A stretch of 25,941 nt of DNA from an uncultured Porphyromonadaceae bacterium (GTDB taxonomy: Bacteria; Bacteroidota; Bacteroidia; Bacteroidales; Muribaculaceae): positions 1 to 25,941 of the forward strand of contig CABUPJ010000048.1 in NCBI GenBank assembly GCA_902493335.1, written 5' to 3'. The notes under the pieces are model-generated. The model was given only the letters and a program-made list of their open reading frames with translations, was not told the origin of the DNA and ran no database searches. This document shows, piece after piece, positions 1 through 7,226 of this stretch. The first letter of the stretch is position 1; the number at the start of each line of letters is the position of its first letter. A program made the position numbers and the translations under genes.

Positions 1-7
1 ATTAGAC

Positions 8-328
8 GTCTCTCCGAGACTAATTTGCTGCTTCTATTGCTCGTCCCCGCGCTGAAGCACGGGGTTCTTGCACAATAACATGCCTCCGGCACGCTTTGCT
101 GCCGGGTTACGCAACAATCTCGCCTCTGCGAGGCTTCGAGTATGTGATGGAGAAAAGTCGTGGGCAATTTCAGCCGCTTTGGCGGCGGAAGTTCGTTAGG
201 CCCGTGCAAGGGGTGCAGTTTGCGACCCGCGGCGCGGGCTTTCATGATTTTGGAGTTATTGGAACCGCGTTAGCGGTGGCACTCCCACCTTAGTGGCGGT
301 TCTTTTCAATCGCCGCCGTGCCCGGCGG
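8..328. repeat. Array of nine short hairpins in non-coding DNA
   Basis: The 444 bases before frc hold no convincing gene. They contain a run of short inverted repeats: GTCTC/GAGAC (8-20), CCCCG/CGGGG (45-64), CCGGCA/TGCCGG (86-105), GCCTC/GAGGC (122-134), GCCGC/GCGGC (173-186), CCCGC/GCGGG (226-238), ACCGC/GCGGT (264-277), CCAC/GTGG (285-296) and CCGCCG/CGGCGG (313-328). Most loops are 3 to 8 bases. Several spacers share an ACAAT or CAAT core (71-76, 114-118, 307-310, 348-352), and two hairpins are followed by GGTTCTT. The array may continue beyond the left edge. Its function is unknown. It could be a structured RNA, a decayed repeat, or stacked terminators of an upstream gene outside the window. 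Confidence 0.6.
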
Positions 329-444
329 TGCGCCCGGCGACGCTTTAACAATAATTAAGGCTTTGCGGCTAACTTAGTGAGGGCAAAAAGTGTTGTATAG
401 TTACAAATTTTGAAAAAATTTATAACACACAAAAACTATTGATT

Positions 445-1746
445 ATGAACACTGCTCCTCTTCAAGGAATTAAAGTCGTTGATTTCACGGCTGTACAATC
501 AGGCCCTTCATGTACACAGCTCCTCGCCTGGCTTGGTGCCGAGGTTATTAAAATAGAACGTCCCGGTACAGGTGACGCTACACGTAACGAACTTCAGTTT
601 GACCCCAATGAGCCGAGCTACTATTTCCTGCAGCTTAACTCTGATAAGAAATCTCTCGCTCTCGACGCCGCCACTCCTGACGGAAAAGAGATTCTGACCA
701 AACTTATCCAGGGCGCTGATATCTTTATCGAGAACCTTCACCCCGGAGCAATGGACAAACTCGGCTTCAGCTGGGAAGAGGTGCATAAAATTAATCCCCG
801 TTGTATCTACGGTACAATCAAAGGTTTCCCTGTTTCGTCGAAATATGCCAACCTTAAGGCATATGAGCCTGTGGCACAGGTTACAGCAGGCGCAGCCTCG
901 ACAACAGGCTGGTGGGAAGGTGACAACGCCGTGCCAACTCAGAGCGGTGCCGCCCTCGGCGACTCGAATACAGGCATGCATATGACTATCGGCCTGCTCG
1001 CCGCCCTTATGCAGCGTGAGAAAACCGGCGAAGGCTCATATGTCTATCAGTCGATGCACAACGCATGTCTTAACCTCTGCCGTATCAAGACCCGCGACCA
1101 GCTCACCCTCGACCGTATCGGCTATCTTACCCAGTTCCCTCAGTATCCCGACCAGAAATTCGGTGACTTCGTACCCCGTTCGGGCAACCAGGAAGGTTCG
1201 GGCGTCCTCGGCTGGACTTATAAATGTAAAGGGTGGGAGACCGACCCCAACGCATATGCATATGTCATTCTGCAGCGCGGTGCCAAAGACTTCGAACTCG
1301 CCTGCAAGGTGCTCGGCTTTGAAGACTGGCTCACAAATCCCGACTTCAACACAGCCGATGCCCGTGACCGTCACAAACAGGAGATATATGCCCGTATCCA
1401 GAAGTTCTGTATCGACAAAGACAAATATGAAGTTACAGAAATCCTGTCAAAAGGCGGTGTCCCTGTAGCCCCCGTGCTCTCGACCAAGGAAATCATGGAC
1501 GACCAGAGTCTCTATGACGGCAACACACTCGTCAAGATCAACCAGGGCGGCAATATCGGTGAATTCGTCACCGTCGGCGTACCTTTCACGATGTCAAACT
1601 ATCAGCCGACCTACGGTCCGTGTCCTACTCTCGGCGGCAACACCGAAGAAGTGCTTACATCACTGGGCTATTCGGCCCAGCAGCAGGAAGCCTTCAAGGC
1701 CAACGGCACAACAGCTCCTATGCCAAAGGCTGCGCCCTCTAAATAA
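445..1746 (+). CDS. frc: Formyl-CoA:oxalate CoA-transferase
   Basis: Class III CoA-transferase (CaiB/BaiF family) that moves CoA from formyl-CoA to oxalate, giving oxalyl-CoA and formate; cytoplasmic. The 433-residue length matches Oxalobacter Frc (428) and exceeds the roughly 380 of YfdE-type enzymes. Visible family marks are DFTAVQSGPSCTQ near residues 13-25, GAEVIKIERPG at 31-41, and GAALGDSNTGMH, whose D173 corresponds to the catalytic Asp169. The start is ATG 445; a TTG two codons earlier is in frame but less likely. Two positions differ from the Oxalobacter enzyme as I remember it: Trp48 is replaced by Glu49, and the GGGG loop before the CKGWETD segment reads EGSG. oxc follows directly, so the oxalate pathway assignment is strong. 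I found no consensus promoter upstream. Confidence 0.93.
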   Translation: MNTAPLQGIKVVDFTAVQSGPSCTQLLAWLGAEVIKIERPGTGDATRNELQFDPNEPSYYFLQLNSDKKSLALDAATPDGKEILTKLIQGADIFIENLHPGAMDKLGFSWEEVHKINPRCIYGTIKGFPVSSKYANLKAYEPVAQVTAGAASTTGWWEGDNAVPTQSGAALGDSNTGMHMTIGLLAALMQREKTGEGSYVYQSMHNACLNLCRIKTRDQLTLDRIGYLTQFPQYPDQKFGDFVPRSGNQEGSGVLGWTYKCKGWETDPNAYAYVILQRGAKDFELACKVLGFEDWLTNPDFNTADARDRHKQEIYARIQKFCIDKDKYEVTEILSKGGVPVAPVLSTKEIMDDQSLYDGNTLVKINQGGNIGEFVTVGVPFTMSNYQPTYGPCPTLGGNTEEVLTSLGYSAQQQEAFKANGTTAPMPKAAPSK

Positions 1747-1772
1747 TCTGACAAGCTCTGAACATAAACGTT

Positions 1773-1822
1773 AAACACCGCCGGGCCTGAGACGCCTATG
1801 CCGTCGATGCCGGGCGGTGTTT
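1773..1822 (+). terminator. Hairpin between frc and oxc
   Basis: AAACACCGCC (1773-1782) pairs perfectly with GGCGGTGTTT (1813-1822). After one mismatch, GGC/GCC adds three more pairs. No T-tract follows (GAATAAC), so it may be an attenuator or an mRNA-stabilising stem rather than a full terminator. Confidence 0.6.
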
Positions 1823-1862
1823 GAATAACAAGATATCACATAACCAACATAACACACACATC

Positions 1863-3605
1863 ATGACGACCACAACAAATCAATCACAGCCTGCCCAGGC
1901 TCCCTCTTATCCCGCTCAGGTGACGGGTATGGATATACTTGCCCGCGCGCTCAGAATGGTCGGCGTCGACACAATGTATGGCCTCGTCGGTATTCCTGTG
2001 ACCGAATTCGCATATATAGCCCAGGGACAGGGCATCAAATTTGTAAGCTTCAGACACGAGCAGCAGGCCGGCATGGCTGCCGCCACACACGGCTATCTCA
2101 CCAAAAAGCCCGGCGTGCTCCTGACCGTATCTTCGCTCGGTTTTCTCAACGGTCTGACCGCTACGACCAATGCCACGGTCAACTGCTATCCGATGATTCA
2201 GATCAGCGGTTCGAGCGTGCGTGAGCCCATAGACCTTCAGCAAGGCACCTATGAAGGTCTCGACCAACTCTCTATCGCGAAGACTCTTGTGAAGGCCGCT
2301 TACCGCGTCAATAAGCCCGAAGACATCCCTACGGCTGTTGTCCGCGCCTATCGCGCCGCAGTCTCAGGCCGTCCCGGCGGTGTCTATCTCGACGTCACGA
2401 CGCCCTGCCTCGGCGCCATCATGAACGCCGACGACGCTGACAAACTCTTTTACGAGCCCGTCGACCTCGAGCCCGCAATCGTGCCCTCGGCCGAATCTGT
2501 CAAACGCGCCGTCGAACTCATCGCCTCGGCAAAGAAGCCGGCTTTTCTCATCGGCAAGGGTGCCGCTTATGCCCGCGTCGAAGACAAGGTCAAGGAGCTC
2601 GTCGACAAGACCGGCATACCTTACTATCCGATGTCTATGGCCAAAGGCGTGCTGCCAGACAACGGTCCTCTCTGCGCCATTTCATGCCGCTCGACAATCA
2701 TGGAGCAGGCCGATGTCGTTGTGCTCATCGGCGCGCGTCTCAACTGGCTCCTCTCGAGAGGCAAAGGCAAATGGAGTCCCGACACAAAGTTTGTCCAGCT
2801 CGACATCGACCCCGAGGAAATCGACATCAACCGCCCGATAGCCGCGCCTGTCGTCGGTGATCTCGCCAGCTCGCTCGACGCCATTCTCGCCGCACTGCCG
2901 CAATACAAGCTCAGTGTCGACCCGCAGTGGGTTCCCTCGCTTCAGGCAGAGTCGAAGGCCAAGAACGCCAAGTTTGCCGAACGTCTGACAGCCGCCGCGC
3001 CCCTTCAGCCGATGAACCACTGGAGCGCCCTGTCGGCCATCAAGCCCATACTTGAGTCAAACCCCGACGTCATCCTTGTCAACGAAGGCGCTAACACACT
3101 CGATGACACCCGCGACGCCATCGACATGTCGCTGCCGCGCCACCGTATCGACTGCGCCACATGGGCCATCATGGGCATGGGCATGGGATCGGCTGTCGGA
3201 GCCGCCGTCGCCACAGGCAAGAGCGTCGTCGCCGTCGAAGGTGACAGCGCGTTCGGTTTCTCCGGCATGGACTTCTCGACCATATGCCGCTTCAATCTAC
3301 CCGTCACCGTCGTGATCTTCAACAACGGCGGCATCTATAACGGCATCGGCGTCAACATGTCGGGCGACGGCGATCCCGCACCTACGACATTGAACATCAA
3401 CGCGCGCTACGATAAACTCGGCGACGCCTTCGGCGCCAAAACATATTACGTAACGACTCCTGAGCAGTTGTCCGATGCTCTCAAAGAGTCAATCGCATCG
3501 AAACGCCCCGCACTCATCGACGTACAGCTCGCCGCGGACGCAGGTAAAGAGTCAGGCCATATCGGCTATCTCAATCCTACGCCCCTCGAACACATCACCG
3601 TCTGA
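1863..3605 (+). CDS. oxc: Oxalyl-CoA decarboxylase
   Basis: Thiamine-diphosphate enzyme that decarboxylates oxalyl-CoA to formyl-CoA and CO2; it consumes the Frc product and regenerates the Frc donor. The 580-residue protein has the three-domain layout of the ThDP decarboxylase family. The N-terminal PYR domain carries the catalytic Glu in FRHEQQAG (E66). A central nucleotide-binding domain follows at about 200-370. The C-terminal PP domain holds the ThDP/metal motif GDS at 460-462 and NN at 487-488, with NNGGIYNGIG typical of Oxc. The tail SGHIGYLNP is also Oxc-like. ATG 1863 is the likely start, because the earlier in-frame TTG at 1821 lies in the 3' arm of the frc-oxc hairpin and would add an Asn/His-rich leader. 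Codon use is strongly biased to C-ending codons, which suggests high expression. Confidence 0.95.
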   Translation: MTTTTNQSQPAQAPSYPAQVTGMDILARALRMVGVDTMYGLVGIPVTEFAYIAQGQGIKFVSFRHEQQAGMAAATHGYLTKKPGVLLTVSSLGFLNGLTATTNATVNCYPMIQISGSSVREPIDLQQGTYEGLDQLSIAKTLVKAAYRVNKPEDIPTAVVRAYRAAVSGRPGGVYLDVTTPCLGAIMNADDADKLFYEPVDLEPAIVPSAESVKRAVELIASAKKPAFLIGKGAAYARVEDKVKELVDKTGIPYYPMSMAKGVLPDNGPLCAISCRSTIMEQADVVVLIGARLNWLLSRGKGKWSPDTKFVQLDIDPEEIDINRPIAAPVVGDLASSLDAILAALPQYKLSVDPQWVPSLQAESKAKNAKFAERLTAAAPLQPMNHWSALSAIKPILESNPDVILVNEGANTLDDTRDAIDMSLPRHRIDCATWAIMGMGMGSAVGAAVATGKSVVAVEGDSAFGFSGMDFSTICRFNLPVTVVIFNNGGIYNGIGVNMSGDGDPAPTTLNINARYDKLGDAFGAKTYYVTTPEQLSDALKESIASKRPALIDVQLAADAGKESGHIGYLNPTPLEHITV

Positions 3606-3643
3606 CCCTCTCCCGAGCTGAGCCATGCTCAGATAATGATTTC

Positions 3644-3674
3644 CCGGCCGCCGCGTCTGACGGCGGCCGGTTTA
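3644..3674 (+). terminator. Strong hairpin between oxc and the AEC carrier
   Basis: CCGGCCGCCG (3644-3653) and CGGCGGCCGG (3661-3670) form a perfect 10-bp GC stem with a 7-base loop, followed by TTTAAAG. It lies 38 bases after the oxc stop and 31 bases before the carrier start. The short T-run suggests partial termination, which would lower transporter expression relative to the enzymes. Confidence 0.65.
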
Positions 3675-3705
3675 AAGCAGAATTGTAAAAATCAATTATT
3701 TATTT

Positions 3706-4698
3706 ATGGAACATATATTACTATATGCCATTGTCCCTATCATCGTCGTGATGCTTGCCGGATATATCTCGGGCAAAAAAGGGATATTCACAAACGACAA
3801 CGCCAAGGCATTCAACAAAGTCGTCCTCGACTATGCATTGCCGGCAGCCCTGTTCGTCTCGATTGTCGATGCCGACCGCTCGATGCTTGTCAAAGACATC
3901 AAACTGTCAATCATATCGCTCGTCGTCATCATGGCCTGCTTCATGCTTGTCTACTATATCTATAAATATGGGTTCAAGAAGCAGGGCGTCACTCAGGCCG
4001 ACGCAGCGGTCATGGCTCTTGTCAACGGTTCGCCTACCATCGGTTTCCTCGGTTTTGCAGTGCTTGAGCCTATCTTCGGCACCAACGCCTATGTCGCTCT
4101 CGTCGTAGCCATCGTCGGCATCGTCGTCAACGCTGTCGGCATTCCTGTCGGTCTCTCGCTGCTCAATGCCGGCAACGCCGATGCGGCTGCCAAGAACGGA
4201 GGCAAAAAGCCTAACCCGTGGAAGCCTGTCATCCATGCTCTCGAACAGCCCGTGGCATGGGCGCCTATCCTCGCAGTCATCTGGGTCATCATCGGCATAC
4301 CCTGGCCTAAATGGGCAAGCCCGTCGTTCGACCTTATCAAGGGCGCAAACGCCTCTATGGCAGTCTTTGCCGCCGGTATAACTCTCTCAGCTGTCAAGGT
4401 CAACATCAACTGGCAGGCCATACTCGGCGTCATCCTCAAACTTATCGTCATGCCCGCAGCCCTGCTTGTCGCAGGCCTCATCTTCAAGATGGATGCATCA
4501 AATCTCGCGATGCTTGTCGTGGCCGGTGCTCTTCCTCCCGCATTCTCAGGCATCATCATCGCCGACGAGTACGACTCGTATGTCGCCACCAGTACCTCAT
4601 CGCTGGCTATCTCGGTTATCCTCTTCGTGGTCTTCTGCCCCTTGTGGATATGGGTCACCCAGTTGTGTGTCGGTCAGATACCGGGCATCAGCATCTGA
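3706..4698 (+). CDS. AEC-family carrier, putative oxalate/formate transporter
   Basis: Integral membrane protein of the auxin efflux carrier (AEC/BART) family, 330 residues with about ten hydrophobic segments. The N-terminus (LLYAIVPIIVVMLAGYISGKKG) is followed by the family's conserved Asp/Pro segment LDYALPAALF (41-50) and the discontinuous-helix motif NGSPTIGFLG (107-116). E. coli encodes an AEC protein (YfdV) beside frc (yfdW) and oxc (yfdU), so position next to oxc supports a role in oxalate uptake or oxalate/formate exchange. No OxlT-type major facilitator gene is present in the window. The substrate is inferred from context only, since AEC proteins also carry malate, malonate and other organic anions. 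Confidence 0.85.
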   Translation: MEHILLYAIVPIIVVMLAGYISGKKGIFTNDNAKAFNKVVLDYALPAALFVSIVDADRSMLVKDIKLSIISLVVIMACFMLVYYIYKYGFKKQGVTQADAAVMALVNGSPTIGFLGFAVLEPIFGTNAYVALVVAIVGIVVNAVGIPVGLSLLNAGNADAAAKNGGKKPNPWKPVIHALEQPVAWAPILAVIWVIIGIPWPKWASPSFDLIKGANASMAVFAAGITLSAVKVNINWQAILGVILKLIVMPAALLVAGLIFKMDASNLAMLVVAGALPPAFSGIIIADEYDSYVATSTSSLAISVILFVVFCPLWIWVTQLCVGQIPGISI

Positions 4699-4725
4699 TA
4701 AAACGCTCACATAAAAGAAAAACAG

Positions 4726-4758
4726 CGGGGTGCGCACAAAAACGCATCCCGTTTATTT
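4726..4758 (+). terminator. Terminator of the oxalate locus
   Basis: CGGGGTGCG (4726-4734) and CGCATCCCG (4743-4751) form a 9-bp stem with one G-U pair, followed by TTTATTT. It lies 27 bases after the carrier stop codon. Confidence 0.8.
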
Positions 4759-4787
4759 GTGCCGACCGAAAAAAAACACTACCTTTG
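4756..4787 (+). promoter_or_regulatory. Bacteroidetes-type promoter for tRNA-Leu
   Basis: A -33 TTTG (4756-4759) lies 20 bases before a -7 TACCTTTG (4780-4787), matching the TTTG-N19..21-TAnnTTTG consensus of the Bacteroidetes primary sigma factor. The tRNA begins 12 bases further on. The -33 overlaps the T-rich tail of the preceding terminator. Confidence 0.85.
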
Positions 4788-4799
4788 TCGCACCGATTT

Positions 4800-4881
4800 G
4801 CCCGGATGGCGGAATCGGTAGACGCGCCGGTCTCAAACACCGGTGGAGCAATCCATCCCGGTTCGATCCCGGGTCCGGGTA
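4800..4881 (+). tRNA. tRNA-Leu (anticodon CAA)
   Basis: A complete class II tRNA cloverleaf. The acceptor stem GCCCGGA/TCCGGGT has a G-U first pair. The D-arm contains AATCGGTAGAC. The anticodon stem CCGGT/ACCGG encloses the loop CTCAAAC, giving anticodon CAA for UUG codons. The long variable arm is TGGA-gcaa-TCCA, and the T-arm is CCCGG-TTCGATC-CCGGG. The discriminator is A and CCA is not encoded. The long variable arm and A73 agree with leucine identity. Confidence 0.95.
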
Positions 4882-4885
4882 CTGA

Positions 4886-4927
4886 TAATGGCTGATAATC
4901 GTTTGGTTGTCAGCCGTTATTTATTTG
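4886..4927 (+). terminator. Terminator of tRNA-Leu
   Basis: TAATGGCTGATAAT (4886-4899) pairs along its whole length with GTTGTCAGCCGTTA (4906-4919), using three G-U pairs, with loop CGTTTG. TTTATTTG follows. The rest of the stretch up to 5099 shows only a possible -7 element. Confidence 0.75.
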
Positions 4928-5054
4928 AAGTGCAGTGGTGAGGCTCGCTTCCAAAGATATGGATTTTTTCTTTTTTAAGTTCTGTTGGCTTTATTTATCT
5001 GATTGATTAACTGTTTTTTAGTCTTTGGAGTGTGACCGACAGCCTTATTATGGT

Positions 5055-5062
5055 TACCTTTG
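5055..5062 (+). promoter_or_regulatory. Putative -7 element for the beta-barrel gene
   Basis: TACCTTTG matches TAnnTTTG 37 bases before the start codon. The -33 position holds only a degenerate TGTG (5031-5034, spacer 20). Confidence 0.5.
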
Positions 5063-5099
5063 TCTCACCCTTTTCAGGGAGCACTAATATTTTTATCTT

Positions 5100-5705
5100 A
5101 TGAAACGGTTCCTAATCTTTATCTTTATAATTATCAGTGCGGCTGCGGCGTGGGCTGTGCAACCTGTGCGGGGCTATCGCGGCTTTGTCGACTCAAGCAA
5201 TTTTCTTGACATCAACATCGGCTTCATTGCCGGAAGTCCGGGCGATTCTCATGTCAGCACGGGCTTCACGACAAGCCACGGCTATCAGTTTAACAGATGG
5301 CTATATGTCGGCGGCGGCACGGGTTTTATATACAATCTCAACTGGAAGAGTCCTGATTCGGGCTATAATAACGACAAAAGCCGATATGTCATACCCATTT
5401 TCGCCGAAGTGCGGTTGGATGCCAAATGGAATCGGTTCACACCGTATTTTTCGGCCCAGATCGGCGGGAATGTCGCCGAACGTGGCGGCCTTTATTTTTC
5501 GCCGACAGTCGGTTATCGCTTCAACTGGGGACGAAAGTCTGCAATCAATTTAGGTCTGGGCGCCACAATCTACGGCAATACGGCCTCGTACTCTGACCAC
5601 ACATGTCTGCCTGACGGCGACCACATCAACGTCGCGAAGAGTTATTATAACGGCAATGTAGTCACGTTTACAGCCCGTCTGGGCTTTGAATTCCAGTTGC
5701 CGTAG
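5100..5705 (+). CDS. Small outer-membrane beta-barrel protein
   Basis: A 201-residue protein with a clear Sec signal peptide (MKRFLIFIFIIISAAAAWA, cleaved around residues 19-20). Alternating short hydrophobic and aromatic strands follow, such as YQFNRWLYVGGGTGFIY, RYVIPIFAEVRLD, FTPYFSAQIGGNV and GYRFNW. It ends in the strand TFTARLGFEFQL, resembling a beta-signal although the last residue is Pro. This is the general pattern of the Bacteroidetes porin-like OMP_b-brl families. The specific role is unknown. Three more proteins of this type lie within the next 5 kb, which suggests a local group of envelope genes, though this one stands alone behind its own putative promoter. Confidence 0.8.
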   Translation: MKRFLIFIFIIISAAAAWAVQPVRGYRGFVDSSNFLDINIGFIAGSPGDSHVSTGFTTSHGYQFNRWLYVGGGTGFIYNLNWKSPDSGYNNDKSRYVIPIFAEVRLDAKWNRFTPYFSAQIGGNVAERGGLYFSPTVGYRFNWGRKSAINLGLGATIYGNTASYSDHTCLPDGDHINVAKSYYNGNVVTFTARLGFEFQLP

Positions 5706-5711
5706 GTCTCC

Positions 5712-5740
5712 GACGGCGGATAACCGGCGGCGTTGCCGTC
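5712..5740 (+). terminator. Weak hairpin after the beta-barrel gene
   Basis: GACGGC (5712-5717) and GCCGTC (5735-5740) enclose a 17-base GC-rich loop just after the stop codon at 5705. No T-tract follows, so termination is uncertain. Confidence 0.3.
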
Positions 5741-5813
5741 AAACAATCGCGCGTTGAAGGGCGTTGTTATTATGACAGTTTACATTATGCCTGTCAGCTT
5801 TCAAAGCCCTGTT

Positions 5814-7097
5814 ATGGACGATATACTTATTATTGTAATTCTCATATTGCTCAACGGCGTATTCTCGATGTCGGAGATGGCGCTTGTTTCGGTGCGTAAA
5901 TCATGTCTCACAGCTGATGCACGACGCGGCAGTCAGGGAGCCAAAGCTGCTCTGAAACTAACCGATGATCCTGACCGCTTTCTGTCGACAGTGCAGATCG
6001 GCATAACGCTTATCGGCATTCTGACGGGTCTCTATTCGGGCAACGCGCTCGCCGATGATGTCGGCGATATGCTCGGGCGTCTGGGGCTGCCGCCGCGCAC
6101 GGCACACAATGTCGGTCAGGTTCTGATAGTCGTTGCGGTGACTTATCTGTCTATCGTCGTGGGTGAACTCGTGCCCAAAAGGATTGGTCTCGCCGCTGCC
6201 GACACGGTCGCAAAGCTGGTCGCACGGCCGATGAGGCTGCTGTCGGTGGTGTCGATGCCTGTCGTGTGGCTGCTGTCTGCGTCGACAGCACTTTTGGTGA
6301 GAATACTCGGTCTCGACACCAAAGGCGGTAAGGTGACCGAGGAGGAAATCAGGTCGCTGATACGTCAGGGAGCTGACTCGGGCGAGGTCAAAGAAGTAGA
6401 GCAGGACATTATGGAGCGTGTGCTCGTCATGGGTGATTTGCGTGTCTCGGCCATCATGACGCCCAAGACCGATGTGGCGACGATGCGCCTCGGCATGACG
6501 GCCGACGAGGTCAGGAGCATGCTTTCCGATGATCTGCACAATTCTTATCCGGTCTACTGTAACGGACCCAGGAGCCGGGTCTGCGGAGTCGTCTCTCTCA
6601 AGCAGCTTGTGCTGAAGGTCAACAGCCCCGGTTTTATGCTTGAAGACGTTGTGACACAACCCGAGTATTTTCCCGAGAGCATGAGCATCTATGACGCTCT
6701 CGACAGGATAAAGGAGCGCAACGTCCACTTCGCGATTGTCTGTGACGAGTTCGGCGAGATGACAGGCGTCATCACTCCGGCTGATATTCTCGACGCTCTT
6801 GTAGGCGAAATATCGGCGTCGGCCGCCAAGGCGGACGTCGCCACGGCTGACCGCGACGGTGTGTGGACCGTAGACGCCTCGATACCGCTCTATGATTTCT
6901 TCTCGACTCTGAGACTCGAGGAGATGTATAAACCGGCGTCATATTCGACTCTCGGCGGCCTTATACTTGAAGAGCTGAGACATATACCCGCCAAAGGCGA
7001 GAAACTTGTCTGGAACGGCATAGAATTTGAAATATCATCTGTCGATGGCGCCAAAATAAAGTCTGTATCGGTGCGGTTGCCGCAAAAGGAGCAATAA
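5814..7097 (+). CDS. CNNM/CBS/CorC_HlyC membrane protein (hemolysin-related)
   Basis: A 427-residue member of the CNNM (DUF21) family, implicated in Mg2+/divalent cation transport in other bacteria and historically called hemolysin C. The CNNM membrane domain (about 1-190) begins MDDILIIVILILLNGVFSMSE and includes LSTVQIGITLIGILTGLYSG and the segment GELVPKRI. Next come the acidic linker EEEIRSLIRQG and a CBS pair (about 215-330, with IMTPKTDV and FGEMTGVIT..DILDALVGEI). A C-terminal CorC_HlyC domain runs from about 345 to 420. ATG 5814 aligns with family starts; in-frame ATGs at 5772 and 5787 would add up to 14 residues. It is transcribed alone, and the transported ion cannot be read from the sequence. 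Confidence 0.88.
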   Translation: MDDILIIVILILLNGVFSMSEMALVSVRKSCLTADARRGSQGAKAALKLTDDPDRFLSTVQIGITLIGILTGLYSGNALADDVGDMLGRLGLPPRTAHNVGQVLIVVAVTYLSIVVGELVPKRIGLAAADTVAKLVARPMRLLSVVSMPVVWLLSASTALLVRILGLDTKGGKVTEEEIRSLIRQGADSGEVKEVEQDIMERVLVMGDLRVSAIMTPKTDVATMRLGMTADEVRSMLSDDLHNSYPVYCNGPRSRVCGVVSLKQLVLKVNSPGFMLEDVVTQPEYFPESMSIYDALDRIKERNVHFAIVCDEFGEMTGVITPADILDALVGEISASAAKADVATADRDGVWTVDASIPLYDFFSTLRLEEMYKPASYSTLGGLILEELRHIPAKGEKLVWNGIEFEISSVDGAKIKSVSVRLPQKEQ

Positions 7098-7226
7098 TTA
7101 ACCAATATTTACGGTTCTATCAAACTTTTTTTCGCCGTCGGTTGTCTCTTAAATAGGTCACGGTCTGCCTGGCGCTCACGGCGTCGTTTTCCGTCAGATC
7201 TTTTGTAGTATTTAAAAATATAGTTT

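Noticed and set aside
96..293. A 65-codon open frame in the hairpin-rich left end.
   Set aside because: Its sequence is made of the inverted repeats, has no recognisable domain and shows no coding-like composition. It is better explained as non-coding.
277..296. A TGGCAC motif that could be the -24 half of a sigma-54 promoter before frc.
   Set aside because: The -12 element (TTGC) is missing at the required spacing, and the motif lies within two hairpins of the array.
445..4881. Possibility that the oxalate locus is a genomic island integrated at the tRNA-Leu gene.
   Set aside because: No integrase is present, and I saw no second copy of the tRNA 3' end (GGTTCGATCCCGGG) in the window. Codon use does not stand out from other highly expressed genes such as mdh.
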